Source: an uncultured Flavobacteriales bacterium (GTDB lineage Bacteria; Bacteroidota; Bacteroidia; CAIKAF01). From it: DNA of 64,000 nucleotides. Positions 1 through 8,054 of this stretch are shown piece by piece. Position 1 is the first letter of the stretch. Each line of letters opens with the position of its first letter. The notes beneath the pieces are model-generated. The model was given only the letters and a program-made list of their open reading frames with translations. It was not told the origin of the DNA and did no database searches. The DNA lies in contig CAIKAF010000026.1 in the NCBI GenBank assembly GCA_903825395.1, forward strand, positions 1-64,000, written 5' to 3'. The translations under genes were made by a program, and so were the position numbers.

Positions 1-495
1 ACGTATTTGGGGTGGCGAAGAATAGTTAGGGCACTTTTTGGAGTGAACTACGGGAATTTGGGGAAGTTGAAAAATGGAACCAGGTTCGCCTTGGGGAGTC
101 TCAGAAAAGCTTTCTGAATCGTGCAAAGGCAACTTTGCTGGCGCAGGAAGCGGGAGCATGGGAATGAGACTGGATGAACTGGCAAATTCATCCTTTTTTA
201 GGAGGGGAAATTGGAAGGGGATTTGAGGAGGAGAGGAAAAGAGGAGGGGCAAATAAATTTTCAAGATTCCTTTAAGTGATGGAAAACGTTGGCGACCCGA
301 AGGGCGCGAGGCAACCTTTTTTCGGGTATGCCGAAGCATGGCCTTCCGGGAAAACGTATTGGTGTCTTTCGTCAACCCGCAAAGGGACTTCAGCCCCTTA
401 TAAGCCCCATCGCATCCAAATCAGACATTCTATCCAGACCATGCATTTAGCCCGCTTTTTTCTGTGTACATTTACGCCTCAAAATAAAATAAATC
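1..495. other. Left-edge region without a recognised gene
   Basis: No convincing gene is seen. Positions 30-164 read in frame 3 as about 44 codons of protein-like sequence ending in TGA, but an in-frame TAG lies at 27-29, so this could be the remnant or tail of an interrupted gene. Positions about 281-400 form a distinct GC-rich block with short self-complementary stretches (CCCGAA at 294-299 against TTCGGG at 320-325; TTCGG/CCGAA around 320-334). It may be a structured RNA or dispersed repeat. A 75-codon reading frame across it (276-503) overlaps the next gene and is not believed. Confidence 0.4.
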
Positions 496-1434
496 ATGGT
501 TAAAACGATTGTACTTCTGTTGTTTACGTTGATTGTGGTCCCTGTTTTTACGGTGTATTTTGATCACCACAGCATGAGCCCAGAACAATTAAACCTTTTG
601 ATGGAAAGCGGAGGAATAGCTCTAGCTTTGGCACTGGCGGCATTTGTAATTAGTACCATTACTGGAAACTGCAGTCAAGTGGATAAGATGTGGAGTATTG
701 TTCCTGCAGTATATGCCTGGCATATCGTTCTAAGTGCGGATTTTGTTCCTCAGGCTGCTCAACCTAGACTGGTTTTGATGGCTCTGTTGGTCACAGCTTG
801 GTCTATTCGCCTTTCGTACAATTTTTCTCGACGCGGCGGATACACGTGGAAATTTTGGACAGGAGAAGAAGATTACCGCTGGGAGGTACTTCGTCAGCGG
901 CCAGAGCTGAGTGGGAAATGGCAATGGATGGCGTTTAATTTGTTTTTCATTTCCTTGTATCAAATGGGTTTGATTTGGTTGTTTACCATGCCCATTATGG
1001 TGGCCGCCACCGGTGATGCTCCCTTGAATTGGTTGGATTATGCAGCTATTTTCGTTACAATATTCCTGTTGATTATTGAAACCGTTGCCGACCAACAACA
1101 ATGGGATTATCAACAAGAAAAGCACCGCATGAAGCGAGAGGGGATTCCTTTAACGGGTAAATATGCACTTGGCTTTACTCATACGGGTTTATGGCGAATT
1201 TCAAGGCATCCCAATTACTTTGCTGAGCAAGCCATTTGGGTGGTTTTTTACTTTTTCAGCGTAGCGGCCACAGATCGTTGGCTGAATTGGTCGGTAGCCG
1301 GAGCTCTTTTATTGGTGATTTTGTTCAAAGGTTCCGCGGACTTTAGTGAGGGAATATCGCTGGAAAAATATCCCGGCTATAAGGATTATGTGAAATCCAC
1401 CCCCCGTTTTATTCCCAATCCCTTTAAGAAGTAA
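496..1434 (+). CDS. DUF1295 (steroid 5-alpha-reductase-like) membrane protein
   Basis: This 312-residue integral membrane protein has about six hydrophobic segments. The C-terminal half carries the family signature: WRISRHPNYFAEQ near residues 234-246, followed by a KYPGYKDYVKSTPRF-type tail. This is the pattern of DUF1295 proteins, related to steroid 5-alpha-reductases and isoprenylcysteine methyltransferases. The family is thought to act on lipids, but substrates of bacterial members are mostly unknown, so no reaction is assigned. The ATG at 496 follows an A-rich leader. The next gene lies in the same reading frame directly after this stop codon, so co-transcription is likely. Confidence 0.85.
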   Translation: MVKTIVLLLFTLIVVPVFTVYFDHHSMSPEQLNLLMESGGIALALALAAFVISTITGNCSQVDKMWSIVPAVYAWHIVLSADFVPQAAQPRLVLMALLVTAWSIRLSYNFSRRGGYTWKFWTGEEDYRWEVLRQRPELSGKWQWMAFNLFFISLYQMGLIWLFTMPIMVAATGDAPLNWLDYAAIFVTIFLLIIETVADQQQWDYQQEKHRMKREGIPLTGKYALGFTHTGLWRISRHPNYFAEQAIWVVFYFFSVAATDRWLNWSVAGALLLVILFKGSADFSEGISLEKYPGYKDYVKSTPRFIPNPFKK

Positions 1435-1437
1435 ATC

Positions 1438-2058
1438 CTGCCTTCTTTACCTGAATTTCCGGACGATTATTCTCTGCTACGAGAAATCGCTCAAGGGAAA
1501 AGTTCTGAGTTTGAGGAATTATACCATCGGTTTAAATCCTTGGTATTTCAATGGGCATTATCTCACTCGTTAAATCGTCAGGATGCCGAAGAGATTACCC
1601 AAGATGTGTTTGTGGAGGTGTTGGATCGGGCCGCTTCTTTTCGGGGAGAATCAAAGGTGAGCACCTGGCTTTACCGGATTACTTTAAATAAGGCCGCAGA
1701 TGCCTGGCGCACCAAACATGCCAAAAAGCGCTCTGCCTTTATGTTGGCCATGAAAAGGTCCAATCCGGTATTGCCGGAGCTGCCAATGTTTGAACACCCG
1801 GAATGGAGTTTGGAGCAGAAGGAAGCCTACGCTGCTCTTTATAAAGCCATTGAAAAGTTACCTCAAGTACAAAGGCAGGCATTTAGCATGGCTTACTTGG
1901 ACGGCCTACCACAACAGGAAATTGCTGAGGTAATGCAGATGAAACTTAAAGCGCTTGAATCAACGTTGCAGAGGGCAAAAAAAACACTTAAAAGAGATTT
2001 GAATTTTTTGAATGAAACCAAGATTAGAAAGGATTTCAACCGGTTTAACGACAAATAA
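1438..2058 (+). CDS. ECF-family RNA polymerase sigma factor
   Basis: Region 2 is clear (SLNRQDAEEITQDVFVEV, then FRGESKVSTWLYRITLNKA), as is region 4 (LPQVQRQAFSMAYLDGLPQQEIAEVM). It should direct core RNA polymerase to a small regulon, probably an envelope stress response given its neighbours. The start is odd. The first ATG/GTG/TTG codon in frame is TTG at 1540, but family-like sequence (LLREIAQGKSSEFEELYHRFKSLVF) runs upstream without interruption to the stop of the preceding gene at 1432-1434. Only CTG (1438, 1474) or ATC (1435) are available there. I give CTG 1438 as the likeliest full-length start; coupled initiation at the upstream stop is possible. Confidence 0.8.
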   Translation: MPSLPEFPDDYSLLREIAQGKSSEFEELYHRFKSLVFQWALSHSLNRQDAEEITQDVFVEVLDRAASFRGESKVSTWLYRITLNKAADAWRTKHAKKRSAFMLAMKRSNPVLPELPMFEHPEWSLEQKEAYAALYKAIEKLPQVQRQAFSMAYLDGLPQQEIAEVMQMKLKALESTLQRAKKTLKRDLNFLNETKIRKDFNRFNDK

Positions 2059-2065
2059 GTAGATT

Positions 2066-2341
2066 ATGGATTCCTACACGGACGATTTGGAAAAAATGAT
2101 GCTGGACTTAGCCATAGCCAAGCAACAGGTGGTTTCGCCCAATTTTCAATTGGATGAGGTAATGAATCGCCATGCTGCTCTCCGACATCTACGCATGAAA
2201 TGGGGCATAAGTATTGGGATTGCAGCATGCATTGTAATGGGCATTAGCATACTCACGGTTTATCGTCCTCAGCCTCTGCATCAAAATGAAGTTTTTGAAT
2301 GGAATGCCGAACCTTTTATTCTCTACGCCGATGAACTCTAA
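2066..2341 (+). CDS. Small single-span membrane protein, candidate anti-sigma factor
   Basis: The protein has 91 residues: a hydrophilic, probably cytoplasmic N-terminus of about 45 residues, one membrane segment (about 46-65, GISIGIAACIVMGISILTV) and a short outer tail. It starts 7 nt after the sigma factor stop and its end overlaps the next gene. Position and topology fit a membrane-bound anti-sigma factor, but no anti-sigma domain such as a zinc-binding HxxxCxxC motif is seen. The role is inferred from context only. Confidence 0.6.
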   Translation: MDSYTDDLEKMMLDLAIAKQQVVSPNFQLDEVMNRHAALRHLRMKWGISIGIAACIVMGISILTVYRPQPLHQNEVFEWNAEPFILYADEL

Positions 2342-2795
2342 TTGGAAAGCAGTTGTTATTGGACTTTCTTTGGTATTGATTCTGAATACCGTTTTGTTGG
2401 GTTGGCTTTGGTTCAAATTTCCCTGTCGCGGGGTTGGTACTGAGCACCGTGGCCCATTGCGGATGGCGGTCGAGTTGTTGGATTTGGATGAACATCAACA
2501 AGCTCAATTTCGCACATCGGCCAGAAAGCACCACCACCGAATGGTGAAAATCAATGAGGCGCGGGTGGCTTTATTTTTTGAACAGGATTCCGATTCATTG
2601 GTTCAGCAGCTTAGCCCCGAAATGGAACAACGTATTTTACAATTGGAACATGAACGATGGATGGTGACACAAGAACATTTTTCAGAGGTTAAGCAGATGC
2701 TTAGGCCAGATCAGCGGTCTGATTTCGATGCGTTTTGCCGCTTTGTATTGCTTGGGCCTGGTCGTCGGCATGGTGCCATTCCTTCCGAAGAGTAA
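2331..2795 (+). CDS. Spy/CpxP-like periplasmic protein, membrane anchored
   Basis: A 154-residue protein with an N-terminal membrane segment (about 6-26) and a helical, charged periplasmic domain containing LDLDEHQQAQFRTSARKHHHR and a second LRPDQRSDF segment. Paired LTxxQ-like helices are typical of the Spy/CpxP/heavy-metal-resistance family. Members sense or buffer misfolded envelope proteins or metals. The start is ATG 2331, inside the end of the previous gene (ATGA-type overlap), rather than the in-frame ATG at 2286. With the sigma factor and small membrane protein it forms a three-gene operon, resembling zinc-resistance or envelope-stress sigma modules. Confidence 0.7.
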   Translation: MNSNWKAVVIGLSLVLILNTVLLGWLWFKFPCRGVGTEHRGPLRMAVELLDLDEHQQAQFRTSARKHHHRMVKINEARVALFFEQDSDSLVQQLSPEMEQRILQLEHERWMVTQEHFSEVKQMLRPDQRSDFDAFCRFVLLGPGRRHGAIPSEE

Positions 2796-2934
2796 AAACT
2801 GTATCTTATTTATTTTTGAAGGTGAAAACGATTTGAACCAGAGGAGATTTTTTAAGAATCAGATTGGTTTTGATTTGAACTGGCTTTTTAACGGCGTATT
2901 GGCAGACACATTAGGTTTATTTTTTGAGTGGCTT

Positions 2935-3078
2935 GCGGCAGGGATTGAAGCAGCTTGCCCGCAAGGTGGGCGGAGCCTGCCCCGCGAGGCGCGGAGGCGA
3001 CTTTAGGAGCCACCGCAAGCCCGCTGGGGCAGACTTCCGGCCACCGCGGACAAGCGCTGAAAGCCCGTTTGCCGCCCC
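2935..3078 (+). repeat. 145-bp structured repeat, copy 1
   Basis: Starts GCGGCAGGGATTGAAG and ends GCCGCCCC. Nested complementary arms are visible: the outer GCGGC/GCCGC, then AGCTTGCCCGC against GCGGACAAGC, then a long variable arm (TGGGCGGAGCCTGCCCC against GGGGCAGACTTCCGGCCA), and an apical hairpin GCGGAGGC...GCCACCGC with loop GACTTTAGGA. It lies in the convergent gap between the Spy-like gene and the minus-strand 126-residue gene. Positions 2796-2934 before it hold nothing recognisable. Confidence 0.85.
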
Positions 3079-3085
3079 AACCTTT

Positions 3086-3466
3086 TCAATTCAGAAATTC
3101 TGTACTTAAAATGCGGTAGGTGGAATCTTGAATTTCCACTCGAATTCCCACCGTTTCACTCTGATTTTCAAGGAAATAAATTCGAGGGCTACGTTGAGGC
3201 TCTGATTTAGAAATCTGTACGTTGGAAGAATCGACCCAAGCGCTAAGCTGTTCGGGTTTCAACCCTACTTGTTGAAGCTGGGTTAAACTGGCTGAATCGG
3301 CCAGGAAAACGCCATTTCTAATGGATTCGCGGATTTTTGCGGAAGGCCACATGGCAGGCCCATCGGTATGGTTGCGCCATACCAATGCCCAGGCTAAAAT
3401 ACTCCCCAGACCTAAGCCAATTCCATACAACTTTAATCTGCGGCCAAATCCTTTTTTCCAACTCAT
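3086..3466 (-). CDS. Small membrane-anchored protein, probable DUF4258 family
   Basis: A 126-residue protein with an N-terminal membrane segment (about 12-29, LYGIGLGLGSILAWALVW), then a small soluble domain with IRESIRNGVF and VDSSNVQISKSEPQRSPRIYFLE. The layout resembles DUF4258 proteins encoded beside alanine dehydrogenase in Flavobacteria; this is recalled and not verified. It is transcribed downstream of ald with a 9-nt gap, so it is probably the last gene of a porX-tsaE-ald operon. Function unknown. Confidence 0.6.
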   Translation of the reverse strand: MSWKKGFGRRLKLYGIGLGLGSILAWALVWRNHTDGPAMWPSAKIRESIRNGVFLADSASLTQLQQVGLKPEQLSAWVDSSNVQISKSEPQRSPRIYFLENQSETVGIRVEIQDSTYRILSTEFLN

Positions 3467-3475
3467 GGTTCTAAC

Positions 3476-4699
3476 TTATAATGCGGCCATGATTAGGTCG
3501 AGTTCGCGTAAGGGCAAATCGTACAATCCGGCAAAATATTTATTGGTCACCATGCCGTGGAAGACATAAATTCCGGACCGGGAACCGTGGTGGTGGCGGA
3601 GGTAATCTTCATAGCCTCCAGCCTGAGCAATGTCAATCAGCATGGGCGAAAAGATATTGCTGAGGGCGATGCTGGCGGTTTGTGCCACCCGACTTGAAAT
3701 ATTTGGAACGCAATAGTGGGTTACTCCAAATTTTTTAAAAGTGGGTTTTTGGTGGCTTGTAATTTCTGAGGTTTCGAAGCAGCCTCCTTGGTCGATGCTA
3801 ACATCAATAATCACAGCCCCGGTTTTCATGCTGCGTACCATTTCTTCCGAAACCACCATGGGGGTGCGTCCTTCGGGAGCGCGGAGAGCTCCAATGACCA
3901 CATCGGCCGAGGCCAATCTGCGGCTTAATTCAGCGCTGCTGATAAGTGAGGTGAAGACGCGTTGTCCGCCCAAGTGCTGTTGCAGTCGGCTTAATCGGGT
4001 TAGATTGTTGTCAAACACCCGAACTTGAGCGCCTAAGCCGAGTGCAGTTCTAAGGGCGCTTTCGCCAACAATTCCTGCTCCAATGATAACCACCTCTACC
4101 GGAGGTACCCCAGTTACTCCACCCAACATTATGCCCCGGCCTTGATTCACATTAGAAAGGTATTCGGCGGCAATGAGCAAGCTGGCCGAACCGGCAATTT
4201 CACCCATGGAGCGAACCACGGGATAAAATCCGTCGTCGTCTTTCAGGTAATTGTAGGCTAGGGCAGTGGCCTTTTTCTCTACTAATTTCCTGACAATATC
4301 TCCATATTGATTGGTGGATTGAACGGCAGAGCAAATAAATTGTTTGGGTCGAATCCATTCGGATTCTTCGAGGGTCGGGGGAGAAATTTTCAGTACAATG
4401 CCTGCTTCAAACACATCTTTTGCTTGGTGTACGATGCGAGCTCCGGCATCCGCATATTCTTTATCCGAGAAATGAGCATTGTCTCCGGCTCCAGTTTCAA
4501 CGGCTATTTCATGTCCATGATTGCAGAGTAAGGCTACTGCAGCAGGAGTTAAGGGGATTCGATTTTCCTGAAAAGTGGTTTCCTTGGGAATGCCGATGGT
4601 TAGTCGGGCGGCATTTCGGCCAACCTCAAGCATTTCTTCTTGAGGCAGCAGGCCAAGACTGCTTTGCATGCGTGTAAAATGAACCTTTGTCGTACTCAT
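3476..4699 (-). CDS. ald: Alanine dehydrogenase
   Basis: Alanine dehydrogenase catalyses reversible NAD-dependent oxidative deamination of L-alanine to pyruvate and ammonia. The AlaDh/PNT N-terminal domain starts at about residue 33 (TIGIPKETTFQENRIPLTP) with the conserved ETGAGDNAHFSD segment. The Rossmann motif GAGIVGESALRTALGLGA lies near residues 211-228, followed by VFDNN, and the C-terminal part contains VTHYCVPNISSRVAQT. At 407 residues it is longer than the usual 370 because of about 30 extra N-terminal residues, as in other Bacteroidetes members. It starts 3 nt after tsaE and belongs to the same minus-strand operon. Confidence 0.93.
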   Translation of the reverse strand: MSTTKVHFTRMQSSLGLLPQEEMLEVGRNAARLTIGIPKETTFQENRIPLTPAAVALLCNHGHEIAVETGAGDNAHFSDKEYADAGARIVHQAKDVFEAGIVLKISPPTLEESEWIRPKQFICSAVQSTNQYGDIVRKLVEKKATALAYNYLKDDDGFYPVVRSMGEIAGSASLLIAAEYLSNVNQGRGIMLGGVTGVPPVEVVIIGAGIVGESALRTALGLGAQVRVFDNNLTRLSRLQQHLGGQRVFTSLISSAELSRRLASADVVIGALRAPEGRTPMVVSEEMVRSMKTGAVIIDVSIDQGGCFETSEITSHQKPTFKKFGVTHYCVPNISSRVAQTASIALSNIFSPMLIDIAQAGGYEDYLRHHHGSRSGIYVFHGMVTNKYFAGLYDLPLRELDLIMAAL

Positions 4700-4702
4700 A
4701 GC

Positions 4703-5140
4703 CTATGGCAAAATTAAATGGAAGCTGCGCTCGTAATCGGGCATGATGTCCAGGTTAGCAATATATGCCGGTTGAAATTCGGCTCGGATGCGCTCGGGGA
4801 TGCGTTGTGGCCATTCAATGAAAAAAATGCCGGAAGCTTCTTCAAGCAGCGGATAAATTCCGGTATCCCAAAGTTCATCTTCATGTTCAATTCGGTACAG
4901 GTCGGCATGGTAAACCGGCACAGTGCCGCAAAGGTACTGATTCATAATGGCAAATGAGGGACTTTGAATGGGGTCAATGCATCCCAAATGAGCGCAAATG
5001 CACTGAACAAGTGTGGTTTTGCCTACGCCCATGGGTCCAAAAAGCCAGACAACTGTTCCAGGCTGTAGGGTATTTGCCAGAAACTGAGCAGGGATATTCC
5101 AGTCGTTTTCGGAGCGAATCGTCCAGTCTAGCGTTTTCAT
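4703..5140 (-). CDS. tsaE: tRNA threonylcarbamoyladenosine biosynthesis ATPase TsaE
   Basis: TsaE is the ATPase that supports TsaB/TsaD in making the t6A modification at position 37 of ANN-decoding tRNAs. The protein has 145 residues, the normal length. Walker A is GPMGVGKTTLVQ (about 36-47). The TsaE hallmarks VYHADLYRIE (about 74-83) and FFIEWPQRI (about 107-115) follow. The ATG overlaps the porX stop by 4 nt, and ald follows after 3 nt. The three are evidently co-transcribed. Confidence 0.93.
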   Translation of the reverse strand: MKTLDWTIRSENDWNIPAQFLANTLQPGTVVWLFGPMGVGKTTLVQCICAHLGCIDPIQSPSFAIMNQYLCGTVPVYHADLYRIEHEDELWDTGIYPLLEEASGIFFIEWPQRIPERIRAEFQPAYIANLDIMPDYERSFHLILP

Positions 5141-6693
5141 TTTGATTCCAACACTGCCAAAGGTATCAACATTTCTTCAAGTGATACGCCGCCATGTTGG
5201 AATGTGTTTCGGTATAAATTAACGTAGTAATTGTAATTGTTGGGATAGGCAAAAAATCCATCTGTATCGGCAAAAATATATCTGCTGCTCACGTTTGTTT
5301 TAGGTAAGCCAATGGATTCTGGTCTTTCGAATTCAACAACTTCAGAGGGGTTGTACTTTAGGTTTTTCCCCATTTTATACCTAAGATTGGTACTGGTGTT
5401 GCGGTCTCCGACTACTTGGATGGGATTGTTCACCCGTATGGTACCATGGTCGGTTGAAACAACAACCAAGGCTTTCATCTCGGCGGCTTTGCGCAGCATT
5501 TCTTGCAATGGGCTGTTGGCGAACCAGCTTCTGGTGACGGAACGATACCCCTCTTCGTCTGCCGCCAATTCTCGAATGACTTCCATGTCTGTGCGGGCAT
5601 GCGAAAGCATATCCACAAAATTATACACAATCACATTTAAGGCATTTTGATTCAGGTTGGAAAATTGCTCGACCAACCTTTTTCCTGACTGCAGATTGGT
5701 GATTTTATGGTAGGCCATTTTCAAATTCAGTCCCAAGCTTTTCATCTGTTCTTTGAGCAGGTTTTCTTCGTGGGCATTTTTGGAGCCTTCCTCATCTTCT
5801 TCAATCCACCATTGGGGGAATTTACGTTTGATTTGGTCGGGCAGCATGCCTGCAAACATGGCATTTCTGGCGTATTGTGTGGCAGTAGGCAAGATGGAAC
5901 AGGTCAGGGCTTCTTCTTTAATTCTGAACACATCGGTCATCATGGGCCAAATGCTCTTCCACTGATCCCAACGCAAATTGTCAACCACAATCCAAAATAC
6001 GGGTTTATCGGAATTGCTTCGGAGCAGGGGTTGCACCTTATCTTTAAAAATCTGATGAGACATCAACGGTGCTCCAGAAGAGCCGTTTAGCCAATGCGTG
6101 TAATCACGCTGTACAGAGCGCACAAATTGTTGATTGGCTTCTTGTTTTTGAGCGGTTAGAATTTCCAACATGGCCGTATTTCTTGTTTGAGCCAATTCCA
6201 TTTCCCAATACACCAGTTTTCGATACACATCCTCCCAATCTGAGAAGTCCATGCGTCCGCTAATTTGCATGGAAATTTCTCTGAATTCGCGAATGTATTG
6301 CTGAGAACTCTGTTCTTGAACCAACCTTCGACTATCCATTATTTTTTTTACCGACATCCACAGTTGATTAGGCCGAACGGGTTTAATCAAGTAGTCCGCA
6401 ATTTTACCTCCGATGGCACTTTCCATAATGTGCTCTTCCTCGCTTTTGGTCACCATGACAACCGGCAATTCCGGACGATGAGATTTGATTTCAGATAGCG
6501 TTTCCAAGCCTCCCATGCCGGGCATATTCTCATCTAAAAATACCAGGTCGAAGTGTTTCTCACGCACCAATTCAATGGCGTCTTGACCATTATTGGCGGT
6601 GGCTACAGAATATCCTTTTTCTTCCAGAAAAAGAAGGTGGGGTTTGAGCAAATCAATCTCATCATCGGCCCACAAAATTGAAACGTTTTCCAT
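5137..6693 (-). CDS. porX: PorX-type response regulator with PglZ domain (T9SS regulator)
   Basis: PorX is the response regulator that, with histidine kinase PorY, controls type IX secretion and gliding genes. The 518-residue protein begins with a receiver domain: acidic pocket WADDE (about 8-12), phosphoacceptor Asp54 in FLDENMPGMGG, and Lys104 in LIKPVRP. The C-terminal part is a PglZ/alkaline-phosphatase-like domain with WIVVDNLRWDQW (about 234-245) and VVSTDHGTI, consistent with metal-dependent phosphohydrolase residues. No porY is nearby, which is normal. The window also encodes probable T9SS cargo (29536-31710, 32438-34369), so the system it regulates is in use here. Confidence 0.93.
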   Translation of the reverse strand: MENVSILWADDEIDLLKPHLLFLEEKGYSVATANNGQDAIELVREKHFDLVFLDENMPGMGGLETLSEIKSHRPELPVVMVTKSEEEHIMESAIGGKIADYLIKPVRPNQLWMSVKKIMDSRRLVQEQSSQQYIREFREISMQISGRMDFSDWEDVYRKLVYWEMELAQTRNTAMLEILTAQKQEANQQFVRSVQRDYTHWLNGSSGAPLMSHQIFKDKVQPLLRSNSDKPVFWIVVDNLRWDQWKSIWPMMTDVFRIKEEALTCSILPTATQYARNAMFAGMLPDQIKRKFPQWWIEEDEEGSKNAHEENLLKEQMKSLGLNLKMAYHKITNLQSGKRLVEQFSNLNQNALNVIVYNFVDMLSHARTDMEVIRELAADEEGYRSVTRSWFANSPLQEMLRKAAEMKALVVVSTDHGTIRVNNPIQVVGDRNTSTNLRYKMGKNLKYNPSEVVEFERPESIGLPKTNVSSRYIFADTDGFFAYPNNYNYYVNLYRNTFQHGGVSLEEMLIPLAVLESK

Positions 6694-6730
6694 TGGTTGA
6701 ATAAATTTATTGACCTATGCGGCATGTGCG

Positions 6731-6738
6731 TACCTTTG
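6731..6738 (+). promoter_or_regulatory. Promoter -7 box (TACCTTTG) for the HD-domain gene
   Basis: An exact match to the Bacteroidetes TAnnTTTG -7 element lies 60 nt before ATG 6799, in the divergent gap with porX. No good TTTG -33 element is seen; ATTG at 6709-6712 is the nearest. Confidence 0.5.
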
Positions 6739-6798
6739 TTCCTGTTTATTGCCAACATATAACTCAGGTAACGCCAAGGTAGGCACAAAATTGCGTTT

Positions 6799-8031
6799 AT
6801 GCCCCAAGTAAGTTCATCAAAAATATTTAACGATCCAGTATATGGATTTATTACGGTGACAGATCCGCTGGTTCACCGTTTAATCAATCACCCTTGGTTT
6901 CAGCGGCTTCGCAGAATTACACAGGGTGGGCTTTCGCATTTGGTATATCCTGGAGCGCACCATACGCGTTTCCATCATGCATTGGGGGCCATGCACTTAA
7001 TGGAGCAGGCTTTGGAAGTGATTCAGCGAAAGGGTACGGAGGTTTCATCTTCCGAAATGCAGGCGGGGATGGTGGCCGTTTTGTTGCATGATATTGGTCA
7101 TGGGCCGTTCTCTCATACCTTGGAGGGTGTGCTTATCCCAGGGATACACCACGAGGATTTGACCTTGGAGATGATGAGGCAGTTGAATCAGGAAATGGAG
7201 GGCGCATTGGAAATGGCGATGCAGATGTTTTTGGGAACCTATCACCGTCCATTTTTCAATCAGTTAATAGCCAGCCAGTTGGATGTTGACAGGCTGGATT
7301 ACTTGCGTCGAGATAGTTTTTATACCGGTGTGGCAGAAGGCGTTATTGGCTCAGAACGCATTATCAAAATGATGGTGGTTCACAACGATGAATTGCTATT
7401 GGAAGAAAAGGGAATTTACTCCATTGAAAAGTTTTTAATTGCTCGAAGGCTAATGTATTGGCAAGTGTATTTGCATAAAACCGTTTTGGGTGCAGAAGCC
7501 TTATTGCACACCATTTTTCGTCGGGCTAGGCATTTGGTTTCAGAAGGGCAGGAGTTGTTTGGAACGCCGGGGTTACAGGCCATTTTGCAGCTTCAAAATT
7601 CGGAACGCGTTACCTCAGAAATGCTAAACGCCTTTGTTGGCTTAGACGATTACGATGTAATGGCTTCGATAAAAGTATGGAGCCTACACCCTGACATGGT
7701 GCTGGCCAGTTTGTGTCAGAGGCTTTTGAATCGGCAATTGTGGAAGGTTCGCGTTCAATCAGAACCCTTTTCAGATTCATTTCACCAATCCTGTAAAACA
7801 GGGATTGAACGGCATTTTGGAATTTCTTCCACCGATGCCGAATATTTTCTGGCAAAGGGTAGCGTGAGCAATCGAACCTACGATGCCAGCAAATGGCCGA
7901 TTCGTTTCTTTATGAAAAGCGGACAGGTTCAAGATTTTTTTTCCGTTTCAGACAACCTTTCGGCAGAAAATACCCTCAATGAGGTTAGGAAGTATTTTGT
8001 TTGTTTCCCCAAAGAAGTTTCGATTTCGTGA
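6799..8031 (+). CDS. HD-domain phosphohydrolase (dGTPase/SAMHD1-like)
   Basis: This 410-residue protein carries the metal-binding HD motif: HTRFHHALGAMHL (about 55-67), VLLHDIGHGPFSHTLEG (about 98-114) and SQLDVDRLDYLRRDS (about 164-178). The start FNDPVYGFITV with WFQRLRRITQGG is typical of the YdhJ/SAMHD1-like dNTP triphosphohydrolase group found upstream of lpxD in Bacteroidetes. It may hydrolyse dNTPs or another phosphorylated nucleotide, but the substrate is inferred. Its stop at 8029-8031 comes just before lpxD, so it probably leads the lipid A operon. Confidence 0.85.
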   Translation: MPQVSSSKIFNDPVYGFITVTDPLVHRLINHPWFQRLRRITQGGLSHLVYPGAHHTRFHHALGAMHLMEQALEVIQRKGTEVSSSEMQAGMVAVLLHDIGHGPFSHTLEGVLIPGIHHEDLTLEMMRQLNQEMEGALEMAMQMFLGTYHRPFFNQLIASQLDVDRLDYLRRDSFYTGVAEGVIGSERIIKMMVVHNDELLLEEKGIYSIEKFLIARRLMYWQVYLHKTVLGAEALLHTIFRRARHLVSEGQELFGTPGLQAILQLQNSERVTSEMLNAFVGLDDYDVMASIKVWSLHPDMVLASLCQRLLNRQLWKVRVQSEPFSDSFHQSCKTGIERHFGISSTDAEYFLAKGSVSNRTYDASKWPIRFFMKSGQVQDFFSVSDNLSAENTLNEVRKYFVCFPKEVSIS

Positions 8032-8054
8032 CGAGCCCAAGCCCCCACCTGATG

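Noticed and set aside
276..503. 75-codon open frame before the DUF1295 gene
   Set aside because: It runs over the next gene's start, lacks a recognisable domain, and covers a self-complementary GC-rich block that more likely is RNA or repeat.
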